NCBI GenBank assembly: GCA_964649825.1
Contig: CAZYQW010000137.1
Location: 62,001-126,000 of the forward strand
Source: CAZYQW01 sp964649825
GTDB taxonomy: Bacteria > Planctomycetota > B15-G4 > JADJEK01
Direction: 5' to 3'
Length of the DNA stretch: 64,000 nt
The notes beneath the pieces were generated by a model. It was not told the DNA's origin, ran no database searches, and saw nothing but the letters and a program-made list of their open reading frames with translations. A program made the translations under genes and the position numbers. Below are positions 26,447 to 36,359 of the stretch, piece after piece (the first letter of the stretch is position 1; every line of letters begins with the position of its first letter).

Positions 26447-29318
26447 CTACATGGACGAAGAGTGCGCTGCCCCGTCGCCGGGGAGCGACGCGAGGATCAT
26501 CTCGATCTCTCTGGCTGGTTCCGCCTGTTCCAAGCGGAGGAACGCTTCGCGGGATTGATCGAGCACGCTGCGTGCTTCCGCGCGCCCTGCCGCGGCGAGG
26601 AGCTGGCCCAGGACCGATCCGACGATCGCGATGCCGTCGGCGCGGCCGAGCCGCGTGTTGAGAGCGAAGGACTCGAGCAACCGGGGCAGCGCGGCCACGT
26701 GCTTCTCTTCCATGAGGTCGAGCTGAGCGAGGTTGAAGAGTGCGGCCGCAATGCCGTCGATGTCGCCGAGACCTCGGTTCACGGTGAGTCGCTCGTCTTG
26801 CCGCTCGCGCGCGCCGGCGACGTCGCCGCTCTGGGCCTTGAGTCGAGCGACGTCGCCGATGGCGATGGCCGCATCGCGAGGTTCGTCCACGGAGAGGAAC
26901 GTCTCGTGCGCCTCTTCGAGCGTCGAGATGGCTGACGTCACCTCTCCTCGCGTTGCAAGCCGACGAGATCGACGAAGCCCGATGCTTGCCCAAGCGAACC
27001 GCGCCGACTTCGACGTGCGCTGAGCCAGGCATGCTTGCGCCTGTTCCAGAGCGTGCTCCTGAGGGGTGGATTCGCCCAGTCCTTCGTGCGCGTCCGCGAC
27101 CAGCATCCAGAGCCGCGCGGCCTCGACCCGCTCCTCCTCCCGCTCGCCCGGCGGGAATCGCTCGAGCCCCTGGCGGGCCACCTGCTCCGCCGCGCGGGAC
27201 GCGTACGCGCGGACGAGCGGACGTGACCAGTTCGCGTATCTCTCCAACGCTTGCGCCCGGTGTCCTGCCGCGTCCTCGTGCTCGGCCGCGACGGCGAGAT
27301 CGGAGAGCGGGCGGCCGTCGCCGATGAAGTGCGCGGCGGCCCGCTCGTGGAATCGGATCTGCTCGTCGCGCGGCAGCGCGTCGCTCCGGTGCGCGGCGAC
27401 CAGGCGGTGGACCGTGTCGCCGCCCTCGATCGCTCCGGGCGACGGCACGATCGCCAGGAGGCCGCGCCGGCGCAGGAGCTGGATGGCGGCGCGGGGACGC
27501 GGTACGCCGGTCTCCTCGAGCAACGCGACCAGGTCGTCCGTCGGAAGCGGCGCGAAGAGAAGGGACATCCGGTCGAGGACGGGGAGCGCGTCGGGCGGAA
27601 GGTCGGCGAGCACCTTGTCGATCAGGAGCTGGCGGCCGCGATGGTGCCGCTCGTCCGGCGCGGCGAGCGCGTCGTGGATCTCGCGCTCGACGTGGTCGAA
27701 CTCCTCGAGCAGGCGCCCGAGTCGATCCGCGTCGGTCGCGAGCCAGCTCGACAGGAGCTCGAGCGCCTTCGGGTGGCCGCCGAGATGCTGGAGCACCTTC
27801 GACCACGGAGCGTCTTCGATCCCCTTCAATCCGGGGAGCAGCAGCGTCAGCTTGCGGGCCTCGGCCAGGCTGAGGGCGCCGAGGTCGAGGTTTCGCGGCG
27901 ACCGTCGCGGGATCGGTGAACGCGGCGCGCGTCACGACGAGCTCGGCCGCGACGTCGTCGAACAGCGCGCCGGCGAGGCGCGGGCCGGGGGAGAGGACGA
28001 TCGGGCGCACGCCGCTCTGCCGGCGCCGCTCGAGCAGCCGAGCGGCCTGCGTCGACTTGCCGATGCCGCCGATGCCGTGGATCACGATCAGCCGCGCGCC
28101 GTCGCGCCACGCCTGGTGCAGGCGCCGGTCGAACAGACGGCGGCCGATGAAGCCGTGCGCGAGGTACGTCACGTCCTTCAGGTCGAACCCGGTCCGCGTC
28201 ACGTCGAGCGGCGCGGCGATCGGGGCGCGCGCCGCGGGTGGCTGGACGAGCGGGCCGACGGGGGCGCGGGTCAGCAGCAGGGGGATCGCCCACTCGTGTT
28301 CGAGCCCGTGCTCGCGCAGCGCGGCGCGGCCGGCGCGGAGCGCGAGGACCAGGTCCGAGCCGTGCGCGAGCCGGCCGTAGAACGCCTCGGCGAACGCGGT
28401 CGCGCCGACGTCCGTGACCGTCGTCTGCATGCCAAGCACGCGTCGCGTCCCGCCCGCGACCAGCGCCTCCGCGAGCGAGCGGACGCGCTCCTTCGCCTCC
28501 GCCGCGCCGGCGTGCTTCGCGTGCGGATCGGTGGGGCGCTTCGGCGGCCGCGCGCCGGCCGAGTGGCACGCGGAGAGGACGACGAGCTCGGGCGGCGGCG
28601 TGGTCGCGTTCAGCCAGCCGAGCTCGCGGCCGACCACCGCGAGCGCGCCCTCGTCCAGGCGGGCGCGGTCGAGCGCGCCGCCGAGGACGCGATCGACGAC
28701 GCCGTCCGCGACCGGCGAGAGGGCGAGGTCGACCGGGAACGGACCGGCGTCGACGAAGCTCGCGCCGAGCGCGGGCTGAAGGCCGCCGACGTAGAGGCGC
28801 GCTTCGTAGCCGGCGTCCTTCCGCGCAAGCGCCAGGGTCAGCCGCGGCCGCACGAACGAGAGCGCGGCGCGCAGCTCGCGCTGGAGGTCGGCCTCGTCGC
28901 GGTAGAGGCGCGGGTAGACGCCGGTCCGGTAGGCGGCGACCTCGTCGTCGAGGAACGCCTTCAGCCCGGGCTCGGCCACGTCGCGGGCGGCGGCGTCGAA
29001 GAAGACCAGGCACCGCAGGCCGAGCTCGCGCGCCGACCGCCACTCCTGCTCGGTGATCGCCGCCGACTCTCCCGTCGGCACCGTGCCGCGCGCCTTGGAG
29101 AAGAGTCCGACGTACGTGTCGCACGACGCCAAGGTCTCGCGGCAGACGTCGGCCACCGACCGGCCGTGCGCGACGATCTCCTCGGTCAAGACCGGCGTGA
29201 ACGCGACCGCCTCCGCCGCCTCGGCCACGACGCGGCGCAGATCGAGCAGGTCGCGGAAGACGGAGGAGACGAATACGTGGGCAGGCCGCGGTCTCGGAGT
29301 CCCGGAGCTCGAGCTCAT
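26447..29318 (-). CDS. DUF4062-CHAT-like-NTPase-TPR protein, frameshifted
   Basis: The ATG at 29318 follows a strong GGAGG. The frame reads residues 1-475, then breaks at an A-A-A run (27891-27893); skipping one base restores a long frame to the stop at 26447 (about 956 residues in all). Residues 12-110 are DUF4062 (H-V-F-V-S-S-V-F-R-D-L). Residues about 175-350 look CHAT-like, with E-L-V-V-L-S-A-C-H-S placing the candidate nucleophile at Cys251, but the usual H-G motif before it is not seen. A P-loop G-I-G-G-I-G-K-S is at 415-422, and TPR-like helices fill the C-terminal 300 residues. This is a STAND/NLR-like architecture. The break could be a sequencing error in a homopolymer, programmed slippage or true inactivation. 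Confidence 0.72.
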
Positions 29319-29490
29319 TCTCACCTCCGCCGGGATCCTACCGAATCCCTGCCTTTCCCGTCGCGCCGCATTCTCGTGCCGGCTCATCCCGAACTCGAGC
29401 TCGAATCGGAACGTCGGTCACGGGCAGGAAAGTCGGGCACGAGGTGCCGCCGGCTCGGGTCTGCCGGAGGACCGACGCGGTCGAAGCGGA

Positions 29491-31245
29491 CTACCTCTCG
29501 ATCAACCGTCTCATCTCGGCCAAGCCCTGCTCGAAGACGACGTCACGGCCGGCCGCGATGTCTGCCGCGGTCGGTCGGACTTCCACGTCGGGGATGACGC
29601 CGATCCCGACGAACTCCGTTCCGTCGGGGAACATGTCGCGCTTCGTGCACACCCTGGCCCCGCCCCCGGCCGGCAGGCCCTCGATGGACAGCGGCTGGCC
29701 CGTGGAGCCGCCCGTGCGTTCGCCGACGAGCCTCGCTCGCCCGGAGGCCTTCAGCACGACGAGGAAATCCTCGGCGGCGCTGAGCGTGCGCGGGCTCGTG
29801 AGCACGACGACGGGGCCCAGGAACGGATTGCCCGCGGGCTCGACCTCCTGGTGATGTCCCTCGTGCCAGCCTTCCGGATTTCCCCAGGCACGAAACGCGG
29901 GGCGATAGAGCCGCGTCTTCCATCGCGACCCTTGCAGAGGCCGGTCGGTCAGGAACCCAATGATCCGGTTGCCATGGCTCGTGCTGCCCCCGCCGTTCTC
30001 CCGGAGGTCGAGGATCAACCCGCGCGCGCCGCGAACGCGAGGCATCGCGGCCTCGAAGCGCTCCACGACTCGATCGCTGCTGAAGGAGTCGAGGGAGACG
30101 TAGAAGACGCCGTTGCCGACATCGCTGTCGGATCGAGTCGCCACGGGGCGTCGAGCGAACGAGTACGCGCGCGTCAGCATGACCTCGCGCTCTTCGCCGC
30201 GAAGCGTTCGCACCGACAGCCGGGCGGTGGAGCCGGGGTCGCCATCGAGCAGGCGCGGATAGGCCTTCGTCGCCAGATGCTGGGGCGTCGAGGCCGAGAT
30301 GTAGGGGTGGATCTTCCGGCGCAGGATCTCGCCGACGGGTTCGCCGTCGATCGCCGTCACTTCGTCCCCGACCGCGAGCCCGGCCGCCTCCAGCTCCTGC
30401 CGCTTGCTGTCGACCCGGATCGTGTCGAGAGGCCTGATCGCGATGATGACGGCCTTCCCCTCGACCTCGGCCAGCAGCAGAGGAACCGTCGCCGTGGGGT
30501 CATCGCTCGGGCCCCACACATCGCTGTGGCCGTCGCGCAAGAGGCTCATGCACTCGCGGAGCACGCGGTAGTACGACGGTGCCGTCTCGGCCCGCTGGAC
30601 GCGCGGAAGATAGTCGTCGAGGACCTGGTCCCAATCGAGCTCGGGTACCCGATCGAAGAAGGCGAAGTTGTACTTCACCTCGCTCCACAGTCGCACGAAT
30701 CCAGCGATACGCTCCGACTCGGGGATGATCTCGGGCAACGCGAGGTTGTGGGTACGCACACGCAGCGACCACTCGAGATCCCCGCGATCGATGGCCGCCA
30801 CGGCTTTGGTGATCTCCGCGCGGTCGGCGGTGAGGCGAAGACCGACGTCCAGGCCGTCGTCGACGGCAGTCCAGCGTACGAGTGCAGCGCAGGGGGCGCG
30901 CCCGATCTGTTCGAGCGACCCCGAGACCTTGCGGTAGTCCTTGGCCGTGAGCTCGCCGTAGTCGAACCAGATCAGCCGATCCCCGTCGGAATAGACCGCG
31001 AAGTCCACGACGTCGTACGGATTCGGCCCGAACTCGACGAGGACCGCCGCTCCGTGGGCGACCGTGAACCGGACTTCCTGCTCGAACCGCGCAGTGACGA
31101 CTTGCGCGATCTTCTCGCGGATCGGGACCTTCGAAGTCGCCGAGGGCGCGTTCTGCGCGTGGACTTCCGCCGCGAAGAGCAAGCGGGACACGACCGCCGC
31201 CGCAAGGAGGGCACGGACTTTCACGATGGGTGTAGCGATGAACAC
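29491..31245 (-). CDS. Secreted S41 family (C-terminal processing/tricorn-type) peptidase
   Basis: 584 residues from a GTG at 31245 with AGGAGGG upstream. A signal peptide ends near Val-His-Ala-Gln (residue 31). Residues about 175-245 resemble the C1 helical domain of tricorn-like proteases (L-W-S-E-V-K-Y-N-F and L-L-R-D-G-H-S-D-V). A PDZ-like segment lies near 285-360 (A-A-G-L-A-V-G-D-E-V-T-A-I-D-G). The S41 catalytic region spans about 375-560: G-L-I-L-D-L-R-E-N-G-G-G at 409-420, and R-T-L-S-A-A-E-D-F with Ser489 as nucleophile. It is probably periplasmic or extracellular and involved in peptide or protein turnover. Confidence 0.9.
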   Translation of the reverse strand: MFIATPIVKVRALLAAAVVSRLLFAAEVHAQNAPSATSKVPIREKIAQVVTARFEQEVRFTVAHGAAVLVEFGPNPYDVVDFAVYSDGDRLIWFDYGELTAKDYRKVSGSLEQIGRAPCAALVRWTAVDDGLDVGLRLTADRAEITKAVAAIDRGDLEWSLRVRTHNLALPEIIPESERIAGFVRLWSEVKYNFAFFDRVPELDWDQVLDDYLPRVQRAETAPSYYRVLRECMSLLRDGHSDVWGPSDDPTATVPLLLAEVEGKAVIIAIRPLDTIRVDSKRQELEAAGLAVGDEVTAIDGEPVGEILRRKIHPYISASTPQHLATKAYPRLLDGDPGSTARLSVRTLRGEEREVMLTRAYSFARRPVATRSDSDVGNGVFYVSLDSFSSDRVVERFEAAMPRVRGARGLILDLRENGGGSTSHGNRIIGFLTDRPLQGSRWKTRLYRPAFRAWGNPEGWHEGHHQEVEPAGNPFLGPVVVLTSPRTLSAAEDFLVVLKASGRARLVGERTGGSTGQPLSIEGLPAGGGARVCTKRDMFPDGTEFVGIGVIPDVEVRPTAADIAAGRDVVFEQGLAEMRRLIER

Positions 31246-31338
31246 TGGACCCTCCTGACCGGCGGCTCCGGCCGCACGCGAGAGAGTCTACGGGAACGGG
31301 CGGCGGTCGTCGATTCGGCTGACCCATCGAACGAGGAA

Positions 31339-31371
31339 GGCGCTCGCCGCGGCCACCGCCGGGCGAGCGCC
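31339..31371 (-). terminator. Hairpin terminator of the Ig-like protein gene
   Basis: G-G-C-G-C-T-C-G-C-C at 31339-31348 pairs perfectly with G-G-C-G-A-G-C-G-C-C at 31362-31371. Read on the minus strand it begins 38 bases after the stop at 31409 and is followed by T-T-C-C-T-C-G-T-T, a modest pyrimidine tract. This is the best intrinsic-terminator candidate in the window. Confidence 0.6.
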
Positions 31372-31408
31372 TCCGATCCGGAGCAACGGCCACGGGCCGA
31401 GTGCTTGG

Positions 31409-34400
31409 CTACTTGAAGTAGACCGGCGCGACCGGGCTCGCCTGGCAGTGCGGGTCGATCGACTGGAAGAGGACCGTCACGCCCGCGGCCTTGGCGGGGA
31501 TCGGCAGGACGAGCGACCCGAAGCCCTCGGCGTCGGTCGAGATCGGGAACAGCAGCGGAATGCCGTAGTTGGCGAAGTCGAGGATGCCCGCCTTCATGCC
31601 GGGGCAGCCGGGCCAGGAGGTCGGGCCCGGCGGGAACGGGCCGGGGAGGAACCCGGCCAGGATGAACGCGGTCCCGTTCTCCGTGTTGTTGAACACGGTC
31701 AGCTTCAACGGCAGGCCCGCGATCGCGACGCTCGGCGCCGCGAGGACGTAGCCCTCGCATCGATCGGGTATCCCATTGAGGTTGTAGTCGTGGCTCGTGC
31801 CGTTGGCGATGTCGCAGTCGTCGGGCACCCCGTTCAGGTTGCAGTCCGATCCGACCTCGCACTCGTCGGGAACGCCGTTGCCGTTGCAGTCCAGGCTGAA
31901 ACCGCCGGAGATGTCCTGCTCGTCGGGCGCGGTGTTCCCGTTGCAGTCGTCGAAGAACGGCGCCGGCATCGGCGCGGCCGGTGTCACTCGTTGATAGACG
32001 CCGTTCGTCCACCCCGCGATTCCGGCCAGGAAGGTCGCCGGAGAGACGCCCGTCAGCGGCGCGAACTGGTCCCAGTGGTTGATGAACACCGTCTGCTTGG
32101 GGGCGCCCGCGAGCTGGTAGTTGAAGCAGATGAACGCCTGCCACGAGTCGAGCGGCATGTAGTCGGCGCAGCTCGTGCCGGACGTCGCGTCTGGCTTCAG
32201 CCCGCAGAGGCCGATGGAGTGGTCCTTGACCCCGGCGCTGTAGATCGCGAGGTAGCGGTGCGACAGTGCGAGGGGGAAGCCGAAGCAGCCCCACAGCTTG
32301 TCGCCGGCGTAGCAGAGCGCGTCGGCGAGGGGCGACGGGCCCTGGTACGGTTCGCCCTCGAGCGAGTCGAGGGCGGCGAGCGCCGCGTCGCGGTCGACGA
32401 AGCCGCCGGTCAGCTCGGCGACGCATCCGCCCGCGAACGTCCAGACCGACACGGTGCGCGTCTCGCCGAGCGCGTCGCCGTCGATGAAGAAGCCGAGCAC
32501 GTCCGTGCGCGCCGCGGCGAGAGCGTCGTCGCCCGCGGTCGACGTGCCCCCCTGCGTGGCGTACGCCATGTGGACCGAGCGATCGAGCAGGACGAGCATG
32601 GCCGGGCTCGACATCAGCCCGCCTTCCGGAGTGCATGAGCTCTGGCTCACCATCGCGTTGCAAGGTCCGGTCTGCGCGACCGGCGAGCAGAGGTCGCCCG
32701 CGTGGGCGCCGGTCACGTCGACGGCGGGGACGATCCAATAGTGGTAGTCGACGCCCGGGAGGGCCGAGTAGTCCCTGTAGCTCTGCGGTCCGTTCGGCAC
32801 CTCCTCCGACCACTCGTCGTTCAGCAGCAGCGGCGGGGTCGAGGTCGCGCCGACCTTGCGACGGAACGCGCCGTAGTGCGTGGCGCCGGGCACGGGGTTC
32901 CAGCTCAGCGCGACGTGCGTCGGGTTGATCGAATCGACCGACGCGGCGAGCCCCGTCACGCAGGCGAGCTTGCGCCACCCGAGGTCGGGAGCGCTGAGCG
33001 GCGTGGCGGATGCACCCGAGGCCGACGTCGCCGCCGCCAGGAAGTAGTGGTAGCCGGCGCCCGGGATCGCCGCGGGATCCGCGTCGAGGTACGACGTCGC
33101 GGTCTGCCACTGCGCGAGGAGCGGGAGCGCCGCGGCCGGGTTCGGGCCGAGGCCGCGGTAGACCTGGTAGTGCGTCGCCCCGGGCACCGGCGGCCAGCTC
33201 ACCAGGACGTGCGCCTCGGAGCAGCCGTCGCAGGCGTCGACTCCCGACGGTTGGACGACGACCGTCAGCACGGCCGCGTCGGAGAGCACGGAGTCGCACA
33301 AGTTCGACACCAGCACGGCGTAGCTGCCGGCGTCGGTCACGGTGACGGAGGGAATCGTGAGGGACGACGACGTCGCGCCCGCGATCGCGGCACCGTTCTT
33401 GTGCCACTGGTACTCGAGCGCGCTTCCCGTCGCTCCGACGCTGAACGTGACGCTCGCTCCGGAGATGACGGACTGCGACGACGGCTGCTGCGTGATCGTG
33501 GGATCGGCGAGCGGGGTGAGCGTCGCGCTCGCGCTGGTCACCGTTCCGCAGGTGTTCGTCACCGTGACGGTGTAGCCGCCGGCGTCGGCACTCTGCACGC
33601 TGGTGAAGGACAAGGTGGAGAACGTCTTGCCGTTGAGCTTGGCGCCGTTCTTGTACCACTGGTAGGAGAGCGGCGGGGAGCCGTCGGCCGAGACGATGAA
33701 CTCGAACGGGTCGTCGATGCAGGGCTGACCCGAGACGGGCTGTCCCGCGATGGTCGGCTTCGCGAGGACGGTCACCTGCGCGCTGTTCGAAGCCACGGTC
33801 TGGCATTCGTCGGTGACCTTCACGTGGTAGGAGCCCGCGTCTGCCGGCGTCAGGTTCGAGAGCGTGAGCGTCGATTGCGTGAGCGTCGATTGAACGCCGG
33901 CGGTGATCGCGGCGGATCCCTTGAACCATTGGTAGGTCCGGGACGACGATCCGGCGGCGGTGACGGAGACAGTGATGCTCGCGCCCTCGCACGCGGACTG
34001 CGACTGCGGTTGCACCGTGATCGAGACCGGCACGTCGACGATCACGGGGATCGCGGGCGTCGTCACCGCACCGCAGTCGTTGACGAGCGTCGCCGTGTAG
34101 ATGGCGCTCGGCTGCTGCGCCTGGAACGTGTACATAAGGTTCGTCGTGCTGACGTGGACGAGCTGTCCCGCCTTGCGCCATTCGATCCTGTCCCAGCCCG
34201 GCGCCGCGGCCACGGAGAAGGTCGTCCACGCGGGGGCGGGACAGACGTCGCCGTCGGGCTCGAGGCCCATGATCCCCGACGTGAGCACGGGCGGGGCGCC
34301 CACGGTCAACGCGACCACGTTCGAGTTCACGTTGCCGCCGCAGCCGTTGTTCGCTCGCGCGAAGTACGTGTTGGTGCCGACGTCCGCGGCCTGGAGCGTG

Positions 34401-35461
34401 TAGTTCGCTGGGTTTCCGCTCACCCCGAGCGACGTCGACGAGCCGTTCGGGTTTCCCCGGCGCCACGTGAGGGTCGGCGTTGGATCGCCAGTGACGGGCA
34501 CCGAGAACGTGACGTTTCCGCCGGTGCAGTACGGCGCTCCCGGCGTGACGTCCGGGGCGCCGCCGAAGGCCGGCTGGATGGGAATGCTGAAGTCGAGCGC
34601 GTAGAGTTGGGTCTCGCCGCGCCGGCCCCAGTACGCGATTCCGGAGGCGGGGTCGACGGCCAGGTCGCCGAAGTACGACCCCTGCGCTTGGGGGAACGGG
34701 AACGACGCCACCTCGACGAAGTCCAGGTCGCGGAACACGATCTTCCCGGCCTCGACGCACCACAGGAACCCGAACGCGTAGTCCATGCCGAAGTCCACGT
34801 TGGCGCTCGGGTACTGCGCGTCGACGGCGCCGTTCGTCAGATAGCGCACGACCCCGCCGTTCAAGAGCCCGACGTAGAGCTTCTGATTGACGGTGTCATA
34901 CGCGAGGCCACCGAGCGGCCGATCGCTCGATCCGCTGCCCGGAACCGGGAACGAGAACACGACCTCGGCATCCACGTCGACGATGTCGTCGGAGATCGGG
35001 AGGCGGTAGATACGTTTCCCGCCGTAGTGCGCGACCCACAAGAAACCCGCCGGGTCGTAGGCCATCCCCGCCGGACCGGTGTCGGACCATTGTTGGACCT
35101 TCTGCCAGCCGAAGCCGGAGACGTTGATCCACTTGTATGGACCGATGTGCTCGCGGAGGATCTGTCCGAACGTCGATCCCGGAGCGGGGTCGAGCTCGTA
35201 GAGGCGCCCGCCGACCCAGCCGGCCGAGTTCCCTTCATAGTTGCCGACCCACACGACGTTCTTGCCGTCCGCGTTCGGGCCGAACGCGATCCCGGGGATG
35301 TCGGTGCCCTCCGGGGCGAACGCGGTGACGACGGGAGCCTGCGTCGGCGGCATGCAGGCCTGCTGCGCGTGGGCCGGCGGCGCGAGCGCGGCGCCGGCCA
35401 GGCACGACAACGCCGCCGCGCACATACGCAGCGAGCTCTTCGACGAGAATCTGGCGTCCAT
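31409..35461 (-). CDS. Giant secreted protein with propeller-like, Ig-like and EF-hand-type repeats
   Basis: 1350 residues; the ATG at 35461 has a textbook GGAGG and opens a signal peptide ending Ala-His-Ala-Gln. The first 300 residues look like a propeller-type domain (repeated G-x-A-Y-D, Y-V-G-L-L-N-G). About residues 305-790 hold at least five Ig-like domains with Y-Q-W-F/Y/H-K-N-G-A and D-A-G-S-Y-x-V-x-V-x-N motifs. Two fibronectin-III-like units follow (P-G-A-T-H-Y-x-x-(Y/F)-R). A segment with V-L-L-D-R-S-V-H-M resembles a von Willebrand A start. Then come D-C-N-G-N-x-x-P-D-E repeats of calcium-binding type and the shared C-terminal beta domain. A surface adhesin or structural role is inferred. 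Confidence 0.85.
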   Translation of the reverse strand: MDARFSSKSSLRMCAAALSCLAGAALAPPAHAQQACMPPTQAPVVTAFAPEGTDIPGIAFGPNADGKNVVWVGNYEGNSAGWVGGRLYELDPAPGSTFGQILREHIGPYKWINVSGFGWQKVQQWSDTGPAGMAYDPAGFLWVAHYGGKRIYRLPISDDIVDVDAEVVFSFPVPGSGSSDRPLGGLAYDTVNQKLYVGLLNGGVVRYLTNGAVDAQYPSANVDFGMDYAFGFLWCVEAGKIVFRDLDFVEVASFPFPQAQGSYFGDLAVDPASGIAYWGRRGETQLYALDFSIPIQPAFGGAPDVTPGAPYCTGGNVTFSVPVTGDPTPTLTWRRGNPNGSSTSLGVSGNPANYTLQAADVGTNTYFARANNGCGGNVNSNVVALTVGAPPVLTSGIMGLEPDGDVCPAPAWTTFSVAAAPGWDRIEWRKAGQLVHVSTTNLMYTFQAQQPSAIYTATLVNDCGAVTTPAIPVIVDVPVSITVQPQSQSACEGASITVSVTAAGSSSRTYQWFKGSAAITAGVQSTLTQSTLTLSNLTPADAGSYHVKVTDECQTVASNSAQVTVLAKPTIAGQPVSGQPCIDDPFEFIVSADGSPPLSYQWYKNGAKLNGKTFSTLSFTSVQSADAGGYTVTVTNTCGTVTSASATLTPLADPTITQQPSSQSVISGASVTFSVGATGSALEYQWHKNGAAIAGATSSSLTIPSVTVTDAGSYAVLVSNLCDSVLSDAAVLTVVVQPSGVDACDGCSEAHVLVSWPPVPGATHYQVYRGLGPNPAAALPLLAQWQTATSYLDADPAAIPGAGYHYFLAAATSASGASATPLSAPDLGWRKLACVTGLAASVDSINPTHVALSWNPVPGATHYGAFRRKVGATSTPPLLLNDEWSEEVPNGPQSYRDYSALPGVDYHYWIVPAVDVTGAHAGDLCSPVAQTGPCNAMVSQSSCTPEGGLMSSPAMLVLLDRSVHMAYATQGGTSTAGDDALAAARTDVLGFFIDGDALGETRTVSVWTFAGGCVAELTGGFVDRDAALAALDSLEGEPYQGPSPLADALCYAGDKLWGCFGFPLALSHRYLAIYSAGVKDHSIGLCGLKPDATSGTSCADYMPLDSWQAFICFNYQLAGAPKQTVFINHWDQFAPLTGVSPATFLAGIAGWTNGVYQRVTPAAPMPAPFFDDCNGNTAPDEQDISGGFSLDCNGNGVPDECEVGSDCNLNGVPDDCDIANGTSHDYNLNGIPDRCEGYVLAAPSVAIAGLPLKLTVFNNTENGTAFILAGFLPGPFPPGPTSWPGCPGMKAGILDFANYGIPLLFPISTDAEGFGSLVLPIPAKAAGVTVLFQSIDPHCQASPVAPVYFK

Positions 35462-35753
35462 CGATGGAACCTCCGAATGGCACCCTTCCGATCGGATTCG
35501 GAAGCCGCGCCAGCCGGTGCTCCACACGAAGAAACCAAAGATTGCGCCACGCTCGCCTGGCGCGCCGGCGCCTGGTCGCGGAAGGCCGTTCCGCCCTCGT
35601 TTCGTAGGGACCGCCGGCATGTACGGCGCGTCGGCCGACTCCGTGATCCCCGTCGATCCGTCGGACGTCGCGCCGCGGCCGACGACGGTGCTCGCGCACG
35701 CGTCGAAGCCTCGTCCGGCGCGCCGGCAGCGCCGCAGCAGAGTCAGGCGCGGA

Positions 35754-36248
35754 CTATCCTTTCCACCCGAAGACGAGCCAGAACTCGACGCCGACACCCA
35801 GCAGTTCGGACTCGATGCTCCACCGTTTCCAGCCCTCTTTCTTGGTCTTCTTGAACAACGCGATCTTGTTCACGCAGACGCGCTCTCCGTTGATGTAGGC
35901 GTAGATCCGGGTGGCGAGCACTTCGCCGTCGGCGCCCTTCTCCGACGCCTGGAACTGAGCGTCGATCGCCGCGTCCTTGCTGTTCGCTCCGTTCAGATCG
36001 GCGATCGCCTCTCCGATGAGCCGGTGGATGAGGTCGCCCGGGACCTTCGAGCCGATGAGCTCGGGATAGGCCTTGCCGTTGTACCACTCGCTGATCACCG
36101 AGGACGAGATGCACTTCTTGATCTCGTCCTCGGCGAGCGTCAGGAGTTCGTGATCGTCGTTGCTTGATCCATCCTTTCCGTCGTCGCGTTTGTAGATGGC
36201 ATTGTGGCTCCATGTCAGCCAGATCGTCGCCTTCGTGGGTTCATCCAC
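35754..36248 (-). CDS. Protein of unknown function, 164 residues
   Basis: A GTG start at 36248 with GGAGGAGCGAGAG upstream. The composition (Lys-, Ile- and Trp-containing, little Arg/Pro) differs from shadow frames and supports a real gene. The N-terminal half is charged and acidic with several Trp; the C-terminal part (I-Y-A-Y-I-N-G-E-R-V-C-V-N-K-I-A-L-F-K-K) looks like alternating beta strands. There is no signal peptide and no motif that I recognise. It lies 111 bases downstream of the kinase-FGE gene on the same strand and could be the last gene of that operon. Confidence 0.65.
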   Translation of the reverse strand: MDEPTKATIWLTWSHNAIYKRDDGKDGSSNDDHELLTLAEDEIKKCISSSVISEWYNGKAYPELIGSKVPGDLIHRLIGEAIADLNGANSKDAAIDAQFQASEKGADGEVLATRIYAYINGERVCVNKIALFKKTKKEGWKRWSIESELLGVGVEFWLVFGWKG

Positions 36249-36359
36249 GTCGCTCTCGCTCCTCCAAAGGGGTAGGTCTTCAGGGGATTCCGTCGAACCA
36301 ACTTGCCGTGGTCTCTCCGTCTGTTTCGTTCGCCGCTTTCCACTCCGACGTCCGCGGTT

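Noticed and set aside
27066..29597. An 843-residue rightward frame opposite the DUF4062/NTPase gene
   Set aside because: Ser/Arg-rich shadow with no domain; both flanking parts of the minus-strand frame have recognisable motifs.
32702..35854. A 1050-residue rightward frame opposite the Ig-like protein gene
   Set aside because: Arg/Val/Asp-rich complement of repetitive Ig-like coding sequence, with no start site or domain.
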